Source of the DNA: Bacteroidetes/Chlorobi group bacterium MS-B_bin-24
GTDB lineage: Bacteria > Bacteroidota > Ignavibacteria > Kapaibacteriales > UBA2268
Assembly: GCA_003731685.1 (NCBI GenBank)
Contig: RCNO01000017.1
Location: 2,870-50,855, forward strand
Length of the DNA stretch: 47,986 bases
Reading direction: 5' to 3'
Made by a program: the position numbers and the translations under genes. Under the pieces are notes generated by a model, which worked only from the letters and a program-made list of their open reading frames with translations, was not told the DNA's origin and made no database searches. Below, one piece after another: positions 9,037-19,455 of the stretch; the first letter of the stretch is position 1, and each line of letters begins with the position of its first letter.

Positions 9037-9929
9037 TGGAAGATTATCGAAGGTTTTTGCAACCCAATGTGGTTGCGCAATTAAGCAATATAGAACTTCG
9101 GGCGCGTCTGGTAGTCGAAGGGTTTATCACCGGATTGCATCGTTCACCTTACCACGGCTTTAGCGTCGAATTTGCCGAGCATCGGCAATATAATCCCGGC
9201 GACGATATTAGATACATCGACTGGAAAGTTTACGGTCGTACAGATAAATATTACGTCAAACAATTCGAAGAGGAAACGAATCTTCGCTGTATAATCGCTT
9301 TGGACAAAAGTGCTTCGATGCGTTATGCCTCGAAAGGAAATATTTCGAAGTTTGAATACTCTGCATACCTTGCTGCTTCGCTTGCCTATCTTTTGATGCA
9401 ACAAAGAGATGCCGTTGGCTTGGCTCTTTACGACGAAAACTTGGTCAATTACATTCCACCGCAATCCAAAACTTCGCATATTTATACTTTGATGAAAGTA
9501 ATTGACCAGACAATCCCATCGGATAAAACAGGAACAGCAAAGGCTTTGAACCAGCTTGCGGAAAAAATTCATCGTCGTGGCTTGGTGATTGTTTTCAGCG
9601 ACTTTTTCGACGATGCCGACTCGGTTGTAACTGCTTTGAAGCATTTCCGACACAAAAAGCACGAAGTTGTGGCTTTCCAAGTGCTCGACCCACGGGAAAT
9701 TGATTTTCGGTTCAGCGGTTCGGTTATTTTTAAAGATTTGGAAACATCCGAGATGTTGCAAACTCAACCTGTGCAACACGAAAAAGTTTATCGCCAAACT
9801 TTCGAAAAATTTGTGAATTATATCAAGAAAAACTGCTACGAAATGAACATTGACTTTAATGTTGTTCGAACCGACGAACCTTTCGACAAAGCATTGAGGC
9901 AGTATTTAACAAAACGAGCTTCGCTATGA
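9036..9929 (+). CDS. DUF58 / von Willebrand A-like protein
   Basis: A protein of about 297 residues of the DUF58 family, which typically works with MoxR AAA+ ATPases in assembly or maturation of surface or redox proteins. The family signature is clear: GFSVEFAEHRQYNPGDDIRYIDWKVYGRT, followed by a vWA-like metal site LDKSASMRY and a later FSDFFDD strand. I prefer the ATG at 9036, which overlaps the serS stop as TGATG, over the GTG at 9033 used by the ORF track. No membrane segment and no moxR gene are nearby, so its partner must be elsewhere. It sits between serS and uvrA, with 41 bp to the latter. Confidence 0.85.
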   Translation: MEDYRRFLQPNVVAQLSNIELRARLVVEGFITGLHRSPYHGFSVEFAEHRQYNPGDDIRYIDWKVYGRTDKYYVKQFEEETNLRCIIALDKSASMRYASKGNISKFEYSAYLAASLAYLLMQQRDAVGLALYDENLVNYIPPQSKTSHIYTLMKVIDQTIPSDKTGTAKALNQLAEKIHRRGLVIVFSDFFDDADSVVTALKHFRHKKHEVVAFQVLDPREIDFRFSGSVIFKDLETSEMLQTQPVQHEKVYRQTFEKFVNYIKKNCYEMNIDFNVVRTDEPFDKALRQYLTKRASL

Positions 9930-9970
9930 TTTTTGAATACTATGTGGTACAATCAAGATAAGTCCAAAAT

Positions 9971-12781
9971 ATGCAAGAATTTATAGAAATAAAGAAAGCT
10001 GCTACACACAATCTAAAGAACATCGACGTACAGATACCACATAAAAAGTTGATTGTGGTTACGGGGGTGAGTGGGTCGGGGAAATCTTCGCTTGCTTTCG
10101 ATACACTGTATGCCGAAGGGCAAAGACGCTTCCTCGAGTCGATGTCTGCATACACTCGGCAATTTCTGGAAAGAATGCCGCGCCCCGATGTAGAAAGCAT
10201 AACGGGAATACCCCCAGCCGTTGCGATTCAACAAAGAACACAATCGAAGAATCCCCGTTCAACTGTTGGAACTCTAACGGAAATCTACGATTATCTCCGT
10301 TTGATTTTCGGTCGAATTGGGCGAACTTTCTGCAAAAATTGCAAGCAGGAAGTTATAAAAGATAATCCTCAAACTGTTTACAATTACTTGGAAAAAAATT
10401 ATCCCGAAGGCACAAAGTTGCTAATCACTTTCCCGATTAGCGAAAGCATAAAAAGGGTAGATGATTACATTAAGCAGATTATCGAGCAGGGATTCACGCG
10501 GGCATACAATCTAAAAGACCACGAAGTTGTATCAATCGAAGATATTTCGGGGAAAAAATTTGTTGACTTCAAAGATTTCGTCATTGTTGCCGACCGGGTG
10601 GTCTTCAAAAAGGACGAGGAAAGCAAAAGCAGGATAATTGACTCGCTCGAAACAGCCTTCAAATTTGGCACCGGCAGAGTTTGGCTTATTTTCCCCGATA
10701 AGGAAAGAATCAAGAAATTCAGCGAAAGCTTTGAGTGTGCCGACTGTGAAATAATTTACAAAGAGCCCGAGCCAAGATTGTTTTCTTTCAACAATCCTTA
10801 TGGTGCCTGCCCCGTTTGCCAAGGCTTTGGCAGAACGATGGATATCGACGAAGACCTTGTTATTCCCGACAAAAGCCGAAGTTTGCGACAAGGAGCCTTG
10901 CATCCTTTTAGAACCAATGCTTTCGGCAATATTTTAAACGAAATCCTCGAAGCTGCGGTCAAAAGTGGGATTGACATCGACAAGCCCATAAAGGATTTTA
11001 ACCCCGAAGAAATGGACTTCCTTTGGAATGGAAATGAACACTTCTGGGGCTTAAATGAATACTTCCGTTACTTGCAGGAAAAAAGCTACAAAGTTCAAAA
11101 TCGTGTGATGTTGGCTCGTTATCGTGGTTTCACAACTTGCCGTGCTTGTGGTGGTTCACGAATCAGGACTTCCGCTCGCCAAGTTTTTGTTGCTGGCAAA
11201 AACATACCTCAACTAATCAAAATGTCTTTGGATAAACTCTACGAATTTTTCCAAAACATTACGCTTTCGGATTACGAATGGAAAGTGGTCGGGCAGGTTG
11301 TTGAGCATATTAAATGGCTATTGAAGCTACTTATTGACATTGGCTTGTACTATTTGACACTCGAACGGCTTGCCCATACCCTTTCGGGGGGTGAACTTCA
11401 AAGAATTTATCTTGCGAATGCACTTGGGGCTTCGCTCGTCGAAACTCTTTTCGTTCTCGATGAGCCAAGTATTGGCTTGCATCCTCGCGACACCGACCGA
11501 CTTCTGCAAATTCTTTACAAACTCCGCGACGCCGGCAACACAATCGTTGTTGTCGAACACGACCCCGACATCATCCGAAGTGCCGATTTGATTTTAGACC
11601 TCGGATTCGGTGCAGGCGAAAATGGCGGGCAAATTATTTTCCAAGGAACTTACGATGAACTTTTGAAGGCTAAAAATTCCATCACGGGACAATATCTTTC
11701 GGGGCAGAAACAAGTGCAAATCCCAAAAGCTCGCCGCGAAGAGGGGCTTGGTACAATCAGGATTTACAATGCTAAGCAACACAATCTTAAAATCGACTAC
11801 TTGGAAATTCCTTTGGGACTGATGACTGTTATCACAGGAGTTTCGGGTTCGGGGAAAAGCACTTTGCTTTATGATGTGATTTACAAAGGCTTGCATAATA
11901 TCGAAATCCACAACGAAGCAACCAATCCCGCTTACGATAAAGTTGATGTGGATGGCTATTTCTACAAGGTCGAACTTGTTGACCAAAACCCGATTGGCAA
12001 ATCCAGTCGTTCAACTTTGGCAACGTATTCCAAAGTTTTCGATTTAATTCGTGAAGTCTTTGCCAATACACAACTCGCTAAGCAACTCGGTTTAAAACCC
12101 GGCTATTTTTCGTTCAACATTCCCGGCGGTCGTTGCGAAGTTTGCCAAGGCGAAGGCGTTATCACGGTTGATATGCAATTTCTCCCCGATGTTCAATTGG
12201 TTTGTGAGTCGTGCAAGGGTACCCGCTACAAGAAAGAAGTTCGGAATATTCTTTACAAAGGCAAGTCAGTTGTCGATGTTCTGGAAATGACAGTCGACGA
12301 AGCGGTAGAATTTTTCGCCGACGAGCCGCAAATCGTGAAAAAACTGCAAATTTATCAGGACATTGGGCTGGGTTATATTCGGCTTGGGCAACCATCGACG
12401 ACACTCTCGGGCGGGGAATCGCAAAGGATTAAACTTGCTTCGTATCTCGACCAGCCCGACGCCGAGAATATGGTTCTGCTTTTCGACGAGCCCACGACCG
12501 GTTTGCATTTGGACGACATATCGAAACTATTGGTTTGCCTCAACCGACTTGTTGATGCAGGCAATACCGTCATTATCATCGAACACAATCTGCACGTTAT
12601 AGCTTCCGCCGACTTGGTAATTGACCTTGGACCCGAAGGCGGAGACGAAGGCGGGAAAGTGGTTGCTATCGGTCCACCGGAAAAGATTGCTCAATGCAAG
12701 GATTCCCACACCGGGAAAGCCCTCAAAGAATTCTACAAAATGTATAAACCCCAAAAAGCAAAGCAAAAAGTCAGAGGTTGA
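9971..12781 (+). CDS. uvrA: Excinuclease ABC subunit A
   Basis: A 936-residue ABC-type ATPase that recognises distorted DNA and loads UvrB in nucleotide excision repair. There are two nucleotide-binding halves: Walker A GVSGSGKSS and signature LSGGELQR with FVLDEPSIGLHPRD in the first, and GVSGSGKST, LSGGESQR and LFDEPTTGLHLDD in the second. Zinc-binding cysteine pairs are present (CPVCQGFG, CRACGGSR, CEVCQGEG with CESCKGTR). The glycine-rich C-terminal tail seen in many UvrA proteins is absent; the protein ends in basic KPQKAKQKVRG. It follows the DUF58 gene by 41 bp and probably shares its transcript. Confidence 0.97.
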   Translation: MQEFIEIKKAATHNLKNIDVQIPHKKLIVVTGVSGSGKSSLAFDTLYAEGQRRFLESMSAYTRQFLERMPRPDVESITGIPPAVAIQQRTQSKNPRSTVGTLTEIYDYLRLIFGRIGRTFCKNCKQEVIKDNPQTVYNYLEKNYPEGTKLLITFPISESIKRVDDYIKQIIEQGFTRAYNLKDHEVVSIEDISGKKFVDFKDFVIVADRVVFKKDEESKSRIIDSLETAFKFGTGRVWLIFPDKERIKKFSESFECADCEIIYKEPEPRLFSFNNPYGACPVCQGFGRTMDIDEDLVIPDKSRSLRQGALHPFRTNAFGNILNEILEAAVKSGIDIDKPIKDFNPEEMDFLWNGNEHFWGLNEYFRYLQEKSYKVQNRVMLARYRGFTTCRACGGSRIRTSARQVFVAGKNIPQLIKMSLDKLYEFFQNITLSDYEWKVVGQVVEHIKWLLKLLIDIGLYYLTLERLAHTLSGGELQRIYLANALGASLVETLFVLDEPSIGLHPRDTDRLLQILYKLRDAGNTIVVVEHDPDIIRSADLILDLGFGAGENGGQIIFQGTYDELLKAKNSITGQYLSGQKQVQIPKARREEGLGTIRIYNAKQHNLKIDYLEIPLGLMTVITGVSGSGKSTLLYDVIYKGLHNIEIHNEATNPAYDKVDVDGYFYKVELVDQNPIGKSSRSTLATYSKVFDLIREVFANTQLAKQLGLKPGYFSFNIPGGRCEVCQGEGVITVDMQFLPDVQLVCESCKGTRYKKEVRNILYKGKSVVDVLEMTVDEAVEFFADEPQIVKKLQIYQDIGLGYIRLGQPSTTLSGGESQRIKLASYLDQPDAENMVLLFDEPTTGLHLDDISKLLVCLNRLVDAGNTVIIIEHNLHVIASADLVIDLGPEGGDEGGKVVAIGPPEKIAQCKDSHTGKALKEFYKMYKPQKAKQKVRG

Positions 12782-12890
12782 AGGGTAAAGTTGTTGAATC
12801 TTCCTCGAATATTTATTGTTTCGCTTTTCAAAGCAATCTCTTTCGTTCTATTTAATTCAGAAAAGGAAAAATTACATTTTTTGTTAACCA

Positions 12891-15593
12891 CTATAACCAT
12901 TCATTAAACCGCCGTATGTACCAATTTTTGACAATTTGTGCCAGCGTTAAATAACCAACAAATACGAAAATTAGGAAGAGGAAATAAGTCCCGGGCAGTG
13001 GCTGCAGCATTTTAAGCCAATTTGCAATAGGAGAAAAAGGAATTAATATCCCAATAAGCATAATTAGGGAAGTCATTGCAAGTACTGGAGCCGTTGCCCA
13101 ACTTTGGATAAAAGGGATTTTACGCGTACGAATAATATGAATAATAAGAGTTTGCGACAATAAGCCCTCGACAAACCAACCCGTTTGAAATAGAGACTGA
13201 AGTTCTGGAGTATTTGCTTTAAATATGAACCATAGTGCAGCAAAAGTTATAAAATCGAAAATAGAACTTATTGGACCCAAAAAAAGCATAAAACGCTTTA
13301 TACTTGATGCATTCCACTTTTGTGGTTTTTCTATAATTTCAGCATCAACTGTGTCCCAAGGAATAGTAGTTTGGGATATGTCGTATAATAAATTTTGGGT
13401 CAATAGTTGAATCGGCAACATAGGTAAAAAAGGCAAAAAGGAACTTGCCCCTAAAACAGAAAGAACATTGCCAAAATTGCTACTCACTGTCATTTTCAAA
13501 TACTTCATTATATTTCCAAAAGTTCTTCGACCGTAAATCACCCCTTTCCTTAATACCATAAGGTCTTGTTCAAGCAGAATAATATCTGCACTTTCCTTGG
13601 CAATATCAACAGCGGAATCAACACTTATTCCCACATCAGATTCTTTGAGGCTAGCTGCATCATTAATCCCGTCGCCTAAGAAACCAACAGTATGACCTTT
13701 ATGACGAAGTGCCTTGACAACTCTTACTTTTTGCATCGGATTTAACTTTGCAAAAACAGAAACTTCATCTATTTTCTCAATTAGTTCTTCATCGCTCATT
13801 TCGTCTAAATCTTTCCCTAAAATGATTTTGTTTACAGGAATTCCAACATCTTTACAAATCTTTTTCGTAACAATTTCATTATCCCCAGTTAACACTTTCA
13901 CGTTTACCCCTAATTTTTGCAATGCTTCAATACTCGGCTTGGCAGAAGGTTTAACCGGGTCGAGAAAACCAATAAGCCCTGTTAGTATTAAGTCTTTTTC
14001 GTGTTCAACAGTATAATTCAAAGGATGATTCTCTTCGAATTCTTTAATAGCAACCAAAAGAACTCTAAGTCCTTCATTTTGCATTTTATCTGCGACTTTT
14101 CGAACTATTTCTTTTGTACTCTCATTTATTGGCAAAATAATATCGTCTTCAGTAAGTAACACTCCGTCTTTTCCCGGGTCTAACATTTGACTGCATACCG
14201 ACAAAACTTCTTCAACTGCACCTTTCGTAATCATTAATTGTTTGCCATTACTGGTTCGTAGAATAACCGACATTCGCCTGCGTTTAAAGTCGAATGGAAT
14301 TTCATCTATTTTTTCAAACTGCTCATCAACTTTTAGGGCACTGGAAAGTTCAATATGTTCGAGCAAGGCTTTATCGAGCAAATTTTTTAAACCCGTTTGA
14401 TAGTAACTGTTAAGGTATGCCCATTTTAAAACCTCATCATCTTCTTCCCCTTGTACATTAAGATGTCTTTTAAGAACTATTTTGTTTAAAGTAAGGGTTC
14501 CCGTTTTATCGGTACATAAAATATCCATTGCACCTAAATTTTGTATAGCATTCAAGCGTTTAACTACGACCTTCCTTTTGCTCATATTGATAGCACCTTT
14601 TGCGAGGTTCACCGTAACAATCATTGGGAGCATTTCCGGCGTTAACCCAACGGCTACTGCTATTCCAAATAAAAAAGCTTCAATCCAATTACCCTTCGAC
14701 AAGCCATTAATCAAAAATATGATTGGAACCATAACCAACATAAAACGAATTAATAAACGACTAACAGAACCGACACCTTTTTCGAAAGAGGTTTCCGGAC
14801 CGGCGTCCATGATTGTACTGCTTATGCTACCAAAGTAGGTTGAAGTTCCAGTTGTAACAACAATCGCTTTCGCTGTCCCACTTTCAACATTTGTACCCAT
14901 AAAGCATAAATTATTTAGTTCTGTTGGCTGTTTCTTATCGGCGTCGGGAATCGGGGAATGATATTTCTCCACTGGCATTGATTCGCCAGTAAGCATTGAT
15001 TCGTTGACGAAGAGGTCTTTGCTTTCCAGCACTTTGCAATCAGCAGGTACCATATCCCCAGCGGAAAGAAATACAATATCACCCGGTACTATTTGTTCTA
15101 TTGGAATTTCTATTTTCCCTTTTTCTTTTCTTAAAACTGTGGCGGTAGTTTTCACCATAGCATTTAATTTTTCGGCTGCTATATTGCTTCGAAACTCCTG
15201 TATAAATCTTAGAATACCGCTTAAAACGATCATCGTAGAAACCACAATGATTGTTTTGAAGTCCCTTTCTCCGGGAGCTGCAAGGATTACATCAATAATA
15301 AATGAAACCAAACCAATAGCTAAAAGAATATAACTAAAAGGATTAGCAAATGAATCCAGCAATTGAATGTACCAAGCAGGGGCTTTGGTGTGTTGTATTT
15401 CATTGGGTCCGTAAATTTCCAAGCGTTCATTTACAATCTCCTCTGTTAAACCATTTTCGTCGCTTTGGAGCATTTCGTAAATGTAATTATTATCACCAAG
15501 GGAAGCAAGTCGTAATTTCTTTATTATAGCCTCGTTAATACCGTTTCGCCGGTTGTTTTTGCTTGTGATTGGTTTCTTTAAAATTTTTTTCAT
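12891..15593 (-). CDS. mgtA: Magnesium-translocating P-type ATPase (MgtA/MgtB type)
   Basis: A 900-residue P3B-type ATPase that would bring Mg2+ into the cell across the inner membrane. The actuator-domain TGES is at 202-205, the fourth-helix signature GLTPEMLPMI at about 316-325, the phosphorylated DKTGTLT at 362-368 and the hinge GDGIND near 640. Length, GLTPEMLP and the N-terminal cation domain fit MgtA/B rather than calcium or plasma-membrane proton pumps. It follows methylmalonyl-CoA mutase on the same strand by 54 bp, but a functional link is not obvious. Its codons look more AT-rich than uvrA or mutB. No Mg2+ riboswitch or leader peptide is recognisable in the short gap. The PhoP-type control known in enterobacteria cannot be assumed here. 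Confidence 0.93.
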   Translation of the reverse strand: MKKILKKPITSKNNRRNGINEAIIKKLRLASLGDNNYIYEMLQSDENGLTEEIVNERLEIYGPNEIQHTKAPAWYIQLLDSFANPFSYILLAIGLVSFIIDVILAAPGERDFKTIIVVSTMIVLSGILRFIQEFRSNIAAEKLNAMVKTTATVLRKEKGKIEIPIEQIVPGDIVFLSAGDMVPADCKVLESKDLFVNESMLTGESMPVEKYHSPIPDADKKQPTELNNLCFMGTNVESGTAKAIVVTTGTSTYFGSISSTIMDAGPETSFEKGVGSVSRLLIRFMLVMVPIIFLINGLSKGNWIEAFLFGIAVAVGLTPEMLPMIVTVNLAKGAINMSKRKVVVKRLNAIQNLGAMDILCTDKTGTLTLNKIVLKRHLNVQGEEDDEVLKWAYLNSYYQTGLKNLLDKALLEHIELSSALKVDEQFEKIDEIPFDFKRRRMSVILRTSNGKQLMITKGAVEEVLSVCSQMLDPGKDGVLLTEDDIILPINESTKEIVRKVADKMQNEGLRVLLVAIKEFEENHPLNYTVEHEKDLILTGLIGFLDPVKPSAKPSIEALQKLGVNVKVLTGDNEIVTKKICKDVGIPVNKIILGKDLDEMSDEELIEKIDEVSVFAKLNPMQKVRVVKALRHKGHTVGFLGDGINDAASLKESDVGISVDSAVDIAKESADIILLEQDLMVLRKGVIYGRRTFGNIMKYLKMTVSSNFGNVLSVLGASSFLPFLPMLPIQLLTQNLLYDISQTTIPWDTVDAEIIEKPQKWNASSIKRFMLFLGPISSIFDFITFAALWFIFKANTPELQSLFQTGWFVEGLLSQTLIIHIIRTRKIPFIQSWATAPVLAMTSLIMLIGILIPFSPIANWLKMLQPLPGTYFLFLIFVFVGYLTLAQIVKNWYIRRFNEWL

Positions 15594-15647
15594 AATATCA
15601 ACCTCTTAATTTATTGAAAACTTATAGATTACGGCTGTTTTCAAAAC

Positions 15648-17828
15648 TTACTCCAAACCTTCGAGTAGAGTTTGCAATATCTTCTTTGCTGCGGTTGGGA
15701 TAACGGTTCCCGGTCCGAAAATTTCCGATACGCCTGCTTTGTACAAAAATTCATAATCTTGGGGTGGAATTACTCCCCCAACAACAACGAGGATGTCATC
15801 TCTGCCGTAGCTTTTCAGTTCTTCGATTAATTGCGGGACAAGTGTCTTGTGGCTTCCTGCGAGCGAGCTTACACCAACAATGTGCACATCGTTTTCGACG
15901 GCTTGGCGTGCAGTTTCCGCGGGAGTTTGGAACAACGGACCAATGTCGACATCGAATCCCATATCGGCAAATGATGTTGCAATAACTTTTGCACCGCGGT
16001 CGTGTCCGTCCTGCCCCATCTTGGCAACAAGTATTCTTGGCCTTCTGCCGGCAACTTTTTCGAAATGGTCGGCAAGACGGCGAACTTCTTCGATTTCCTC
16101 CCGTTGTGAATAAGCAGAGCTATAAACTCCCGTGACGGAACGAATTGTGGGCTGATGCCGACCCCAAACTTTTTCCAAAGCAAAAGAAATCTCGCCCAAA
16201 GTAGCACGAACTCTTGCAGCTTGCACAGCCAATTCAAGCAGATTCCCTTTACCCGTGTGAGCGCACTCGGTCAATGCATCTAAAGCACGTGCGACTGCGT
16301 TCGTGTCGCGCTTTTGTTTCACTTCGTTAATCCTTTGAATCTGTTTTTGTAGTACAGCGGTGTTATCCACTTCGAGAATAGGTATTGGGGTTTCGCCTTC
16401 AACACGATTTTTATTTACACCAATAATGATTTCCTCGCCCGAGTCGATTTTAGCCTGCCGTCGTGCAGCTGCTTCCTCGATTTTCAACTTGGGCAACCCT
16501 GTTTCAATTGCTTTCGCCATTCCCCCAAGCGATTCAATCTCTTGGATATGTTCCCAAGCTTTATGAACCAATTGATGTGTCAGATATTCCAAATAATAAG
16601 AACCACCGAGCGGGTCGATTGTTCGGCATATTCCCGTTTCTTCCTGCAAATAAAGTTGCGTGTTCCGTGCGATACGGGCGGAGAAGTCCGTTGGCAAAGC
16701 AATTGCCTCGTCCAGTGAGTTAGTGTGGAGCGATTGAGTATGTCCCAAAGCCGCAGCTAAAGCTTCGATGCAAGTCCTGATGACATTGTTGAATGGGTCT
16801 TGCTCGGTCAAACTCCATCCCGAAGTTTGGCAATGAGTTCTAAGCGCCAGCGATTTAGGATTTTGCGGATTAAACTGATTGACAATTTTTGCCCAAAGAA
16901 GTCTTGCAGCGCGAAGTTTGGCGATTTCCATAAAGAAATTTTTCCCGATGCCAAAGAAAAAGGAGATGCGAGGGGCAAAGTCATCGATTTTCAGTCCGCC
17001 ACGCAGCCCAGCACGCAGATATTCCAATCCATCTGCCAAAGTATAGCCAAGTTCCAAATCGGCAGTGGCTCCTGCTTCCTGCATATGATATCCCGAGATA
17101 GAAATTGAATTGAACTTGGGCATATATTTGGCGGTGTAAGCAAATATATCCGTTATGATTCGCATCGAGGGCTCGGGTGGGTAGATGTATGTATTGCGAA
17201 CCATAAATTCTTTTAAGATGTCGTTTTGTATGGTGCCGGAAAGTTTATCCTGACTAACTCCCGATTCCTCGGCAGTAACGATATAAAAAGCCATAATTGG
17301 CAACACTGCCCCGTTCATCGTCATCGAAACGGAAATCAAGTCGAGCGGAATACCATCGAAAAGGATTTTCATATCCTCGACAGTATCGATTGCAACGCCA
17401 GCTTTGCCAACATCGCCAACGACTCGTGGGTTATCGGAGTCGTAACCACGGTGGGTTGCCAAATCGAAAGCAACAGAAAGCCCCTTTTGCCCAGCAGCCA
17501 GATTCCGACGGTAGAAGGCGTTGCTTTCCTCGGCAGTGGAAAATCCAGCATACTGGCGAATCGTCCAAGGCTGTTGGATATACATTGTCGGGTACGGACC
17601 CCGCAGGTATGGAGGTATTCCAGCAGTGAAATTCAAATGCTCAAAATGTTTGTAATCGTCGATAGTGTACAAAGGAAAGACATCGATACCTTCGAGGGTG
17701 TTTTGGACTAATTCCTCGGGGTCGAGCCCCGTTCTTCTTTTAAATTCGCTTTTCCAAAAGTCAAGGCTATATGTTTTCTTTGGCTTCTTCAGTTCCAATT
17801 TTGTCAAATCAGGAAAAACCATTCCCAT
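15648..17828 (-). CDS. mutB: Methylmalonyl-CoA mutase, large (catalytic) subunit
   Basis: A cobalamin-dependent mutase that interconverts succinyl-CoA and R-methylmalonyl-CoA, in propionate metabolism. The TIM-barrel half has [30 protein letters not shown] and [14 protein letters not shown]. The C-terminal cobalamin domain has the lower-ligand motif DGHDRGAK and the [12 protein letters not shown] segment. I set the start at the ATG encoding MGMVFPDLT (about 726 residues) rather than the upstream TTG. The small subunit, epimerase and MeaB chaperone are not in the window. A terminator-like hairpin precedes the start (see separate entry). Confidence 0.95.
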   Translation of the reverse strand: MGMVFPDLTKLELKKPKKTYSLDFWKSEFKRRTGLDPEELVQNTLEGIDVFPLYTIDDYKHFEHLNFTAGIPPYLRGPYPTMYIQQPWTIRQYAGFSTAEESNAFYRRNLAAGQKGLSVAFDLATHRGYDSDNPRVVGDVGKAGVAIDTVEDMKILFDGIPLDLISVSMTMNGAVLPIMAFYIVTAEESGVSQDKLSGTIQNDILKEFMVRNTYIYPPEPSMRIITDIFAYTAKYMPKFNSISISGYHMQEAGATADLELGYTLADGLEYLRAGLRGGLKIDDFAPRISFFFGIGKNFFMEIAKLRAARLLWAKIVNQFNPQNPKSLALRTHCQTSGWSLTEQDPFNNVIRTCIEALAAALGHTQSLHTNSLDEAIALPTDFSARIARNTQLYLQEETGICRTIDPLGGSYYLEYLTHQLVHKAWEHIQEIESLGGMAKAIETGLPKLKIEEAAARRQAKIDSGEEIIIGVNKNRVEGETPIPILEVDNTAVLQKQIQRINEVKQKRDTNAVARALDALTECAHTGKGNLLELAVQAARVRATLGEISFALEKVWGRHQPTIRSVTGVYSSAYSQREEIEEVRRLADHFEKVAGRRPRILVAKMGQDGHDRGAKVIATSFADMGFDVDIGPLFQTPAETARQAVENDVHIVGVSSLAGSHKTLVPQLIEELKSYGRDDILVVVGGVIPPQDYEFLYKAGVSEIFGPGTVIPTAAKKILQTLLEGLE

Positions 17829-17861
17829 AATTCCCAACAAATTAACAAAATACAAAAATAC

Positions 17862-17889
17862 AAAAAAAACTCCACATCTTTGGGTGGAG
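17862..17889 (-). terminator. Hairpin plus T-run just upstream of mutB
   Basis: Read on the minus strand, CTCCAC, an 8-nt loop and GTGGAG are followed by eight T residues, about 35 bases before the mutB ATG. It has the form of an intrinsic terminator. No minus-strand gene lies upstream, since the next gene diverges, so it would act in the mutB leader. Attenuation is inferred. Confidence 0.5.
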
Positions 17890-17950
17890 AGGGATAATCT
17901 ATCTTGGAAATTGCTGAAAGAAGATAATTAAGTTCTGGGAGAAGTTAATT

Positions 17951-17969
17951 TGATATCAATTATCAAAAT
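17951..17969. promoter_or_regulatory. Inverted repeat, possible operator between mutB and the ATPase gene
   Basis: TTTGATA, 5 nt, TATCAAA form a perfect 7-bp inverted repeat in the divergent promoter region. The spacing is not that of an FNR/CRP box. No cognate regulator is suggested by neighbours. Confidence 0.3.
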
Positions 17970-18027
17970 GTATTAATTTTTTGAACAAAAAGAATTTTAA
18001 AGAAATTTTTTCTAATTTTGCCAATTA

Positions 18028-18061
18028 TGTCTAATATTATTAGACAAAATTTTAAAATTTT
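18028..18061. promoter_or_regulatory. Nested palindromes in the leader of the AAA_14 ATPase
   Basis: TGTCTAAT-ATT-ATTAGACA (18028-18046) is followed by the 16-bp perfect palindrome AAAATTTTAAAATTTT (18046-18061). Further TCTAAT/GACTAAT half-sites lie on both sides. The block ends 20 bp before the start codon, next to a good ribosome site AGAGGT, so it is well placed to bind a repressor or act as a target site. Confidence 0.45.
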
Positions 18062-18081
18062 GACTAATAGAGGTAAAAGTA

Positions 18082-19389
18082 ATGGAGAAAAACGAGATTA
18101 TAAAAATACTCTATGACTGGAATTTTTGGGATAGAGACCTTGCGACTGGCATTGAGAGAGGTCCTTATGTTGAAAGATTACTGAGATATTTAGACACGGG
18201 CTTGGTTTGTGTTGTAACAGGCGCAAGGAGAAGTGGAAAATCTTACATAATGCGACAGGCAGTAAAAAGACTTATAGATAAAGGTGTCGAAAGGAACGAA
18301 ATATTAATGATAAACTTCGAGGATCCACGCTTTCCAAAACTGGATGTAACACTATTGCAGAAGATTTATGAAACATATCTGGAATTTTTGTCGCCAAAAG
18401 AGACCCCGTACATTTTTCTTGATGAGGTTCAAGAGGTGGAAGGATGGGAAAAATGGGTTAGAACAATGCGTGAAATAAAACAAGGGAAAATTGTTGTTTC
18501 TGGTTCAAATGCAAAATTGTTGAGCAAGGAACTTGCAACACTTCTCACAGGTCTTCATATCGATTTAACTATATTTCCACTTTCTTTCAAAGAGTTTTTA
18601 TCATTTAACGATGTGAATCTCAAAAATAAACTCGAAATTGAAGTAAGGGAAGTAGAAATTAAAAGTCTTTTAAGAAAATATTTTGAGTTTGGTTCTTTCC
18701 CCGAGGTTGTTTTAAACAAAGAAAAGAAAGAGATATTAATGAGATATTATGATGATGTAATAAACAAAGATTTGATAAAGAGATATAAGATAAGGAAAGT
18801 TGAGCAAATGAAATCGCTGTCGAGGTTTTATCTTACCAATGTTGCGAACTTAACCACATTTACTTCCTTAGAAAAACATCTAAATATCTCTACTGATACA
18901 ATAGAAAAATTTTCTGAGCATCTCGCGGAAGCTTATCTTTTGTTTCTGCTGAAAAGATTTTCTTTTAAAGTTAGAGAACAGGATAAAAGCCCGAAAAAAG
19001 TTTATACAATTGATATAGGTTTGGCAAACACTGTGGGGTTTAGATTCAGCGAAAATTTGGGCAGGTTAGCAGAAAATATAGTATTTTTAGAACTCAAGAG
19101 AAAGGCACAAAATAATCCTAACTTTGAAATTTTCTATTGGAAGGATGAATATCACAAGGAAGTAGATTTTGTCATTAAAGAGGGATTAAAAGTAACACAA
19201 TTAATTCAGGTTTGCTTTAATATTTTGGATGAAAAAACGAAAAGAAGAGAAATTGGCGCTCTTATTAAAGCAATGAACGAATTTGAGTTAAATGAAGGAA
19301 TTGTTATTACCGAGGATTTTGAATCTGAACAGGAGATTGAAGGGAAAAGAATTTTATTTTTTCCCTTGTGGAAATGGTTAATAAATTAA
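18082..19389 (+). CDS. AAA_14 / DUF4143 family ATPase
   Basis: A 435-residue P-loop ATPase of the large AAA_14-DUF4143 family, whose role is mostly unknown. Walker A is TGARRSGKS (46-54), Walker B is PYIFLDEVQE (about 113), and a sensor-like VVSGSNAKLLS follows. The C-terminal DUF4143 region ends in a nuclease-like fold pattern (ENIVFLELKR ... YWKDEYHKEVDFVIKEG). The ribosome site AGAGGT lies 7 bases before the ATG. The gene is AT-rich, uses AGA arginine codons unlike its neighbours, stands alone and is flanked by repeats. These are signs of transfer; such genes occur in variable numbers as solitary, mobile-looking genes. Not recognisable as part of a defence operon. Confidence 0.88.
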   Translation: MEKNEIIKILYDWNFWDRDLATGIERGPYVERLLRYLDTGLVCVVTGARRSGKSYIMRQAVKRLIDKGVERNEILMINFEDPRFPKLDVTLLQKIYETYLEFLSPKETPYIFLDEVQEVEGWEKWVRTMREIKQGKIVVSGSNAKLLSKELATLLTGLHIDLTIFPLSFKEFLSFNDVNLKNKLEIEVREVEIKSLLRKYFEFGSFPEVVLNKEKKEILMRYYDDVINKDLIKRYKIRKVEQMKSLSRFYLTNVANLTTFTSLEKHLNISTDTIEKFSEHLAEAYLLFLLKRFSFKVREQDKSPKKVYTIDIGLANTVGFRFSENLGRLAENIVFLELKRKAQNNPNFEIFYWKDEYHKEVDFVIKEGLKVTQLIQVCFNILDEKTKRREIGALIKAMNEFELNEGIVITEDFESEQEIEGKRILFFPLWKWLIN

Positions 19390-19455
19390 ACTTAGTTCTT
19401 TTGAAGTCTTATAGGGACGAGCGGCTTACCGCTTCAATAAGATTTGGTAAATTTC

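Noticed and set aside
17951-17969. FNR box
   Set aside because: The spacing between the TTGAT and ATCAA parts is 7 bases, not 4.
17856-18081. Cobalamin riboswitch before mutB
   Set aside because: The gap was read on the minus strand for B12-box-like sequence and none was found; only the terminator-like hairpin remains.
19408-19435. Extra family B copy (ATAGGGACGAGCGG)
   Set aside because: Only one half resembles the family and no second arm could be found.
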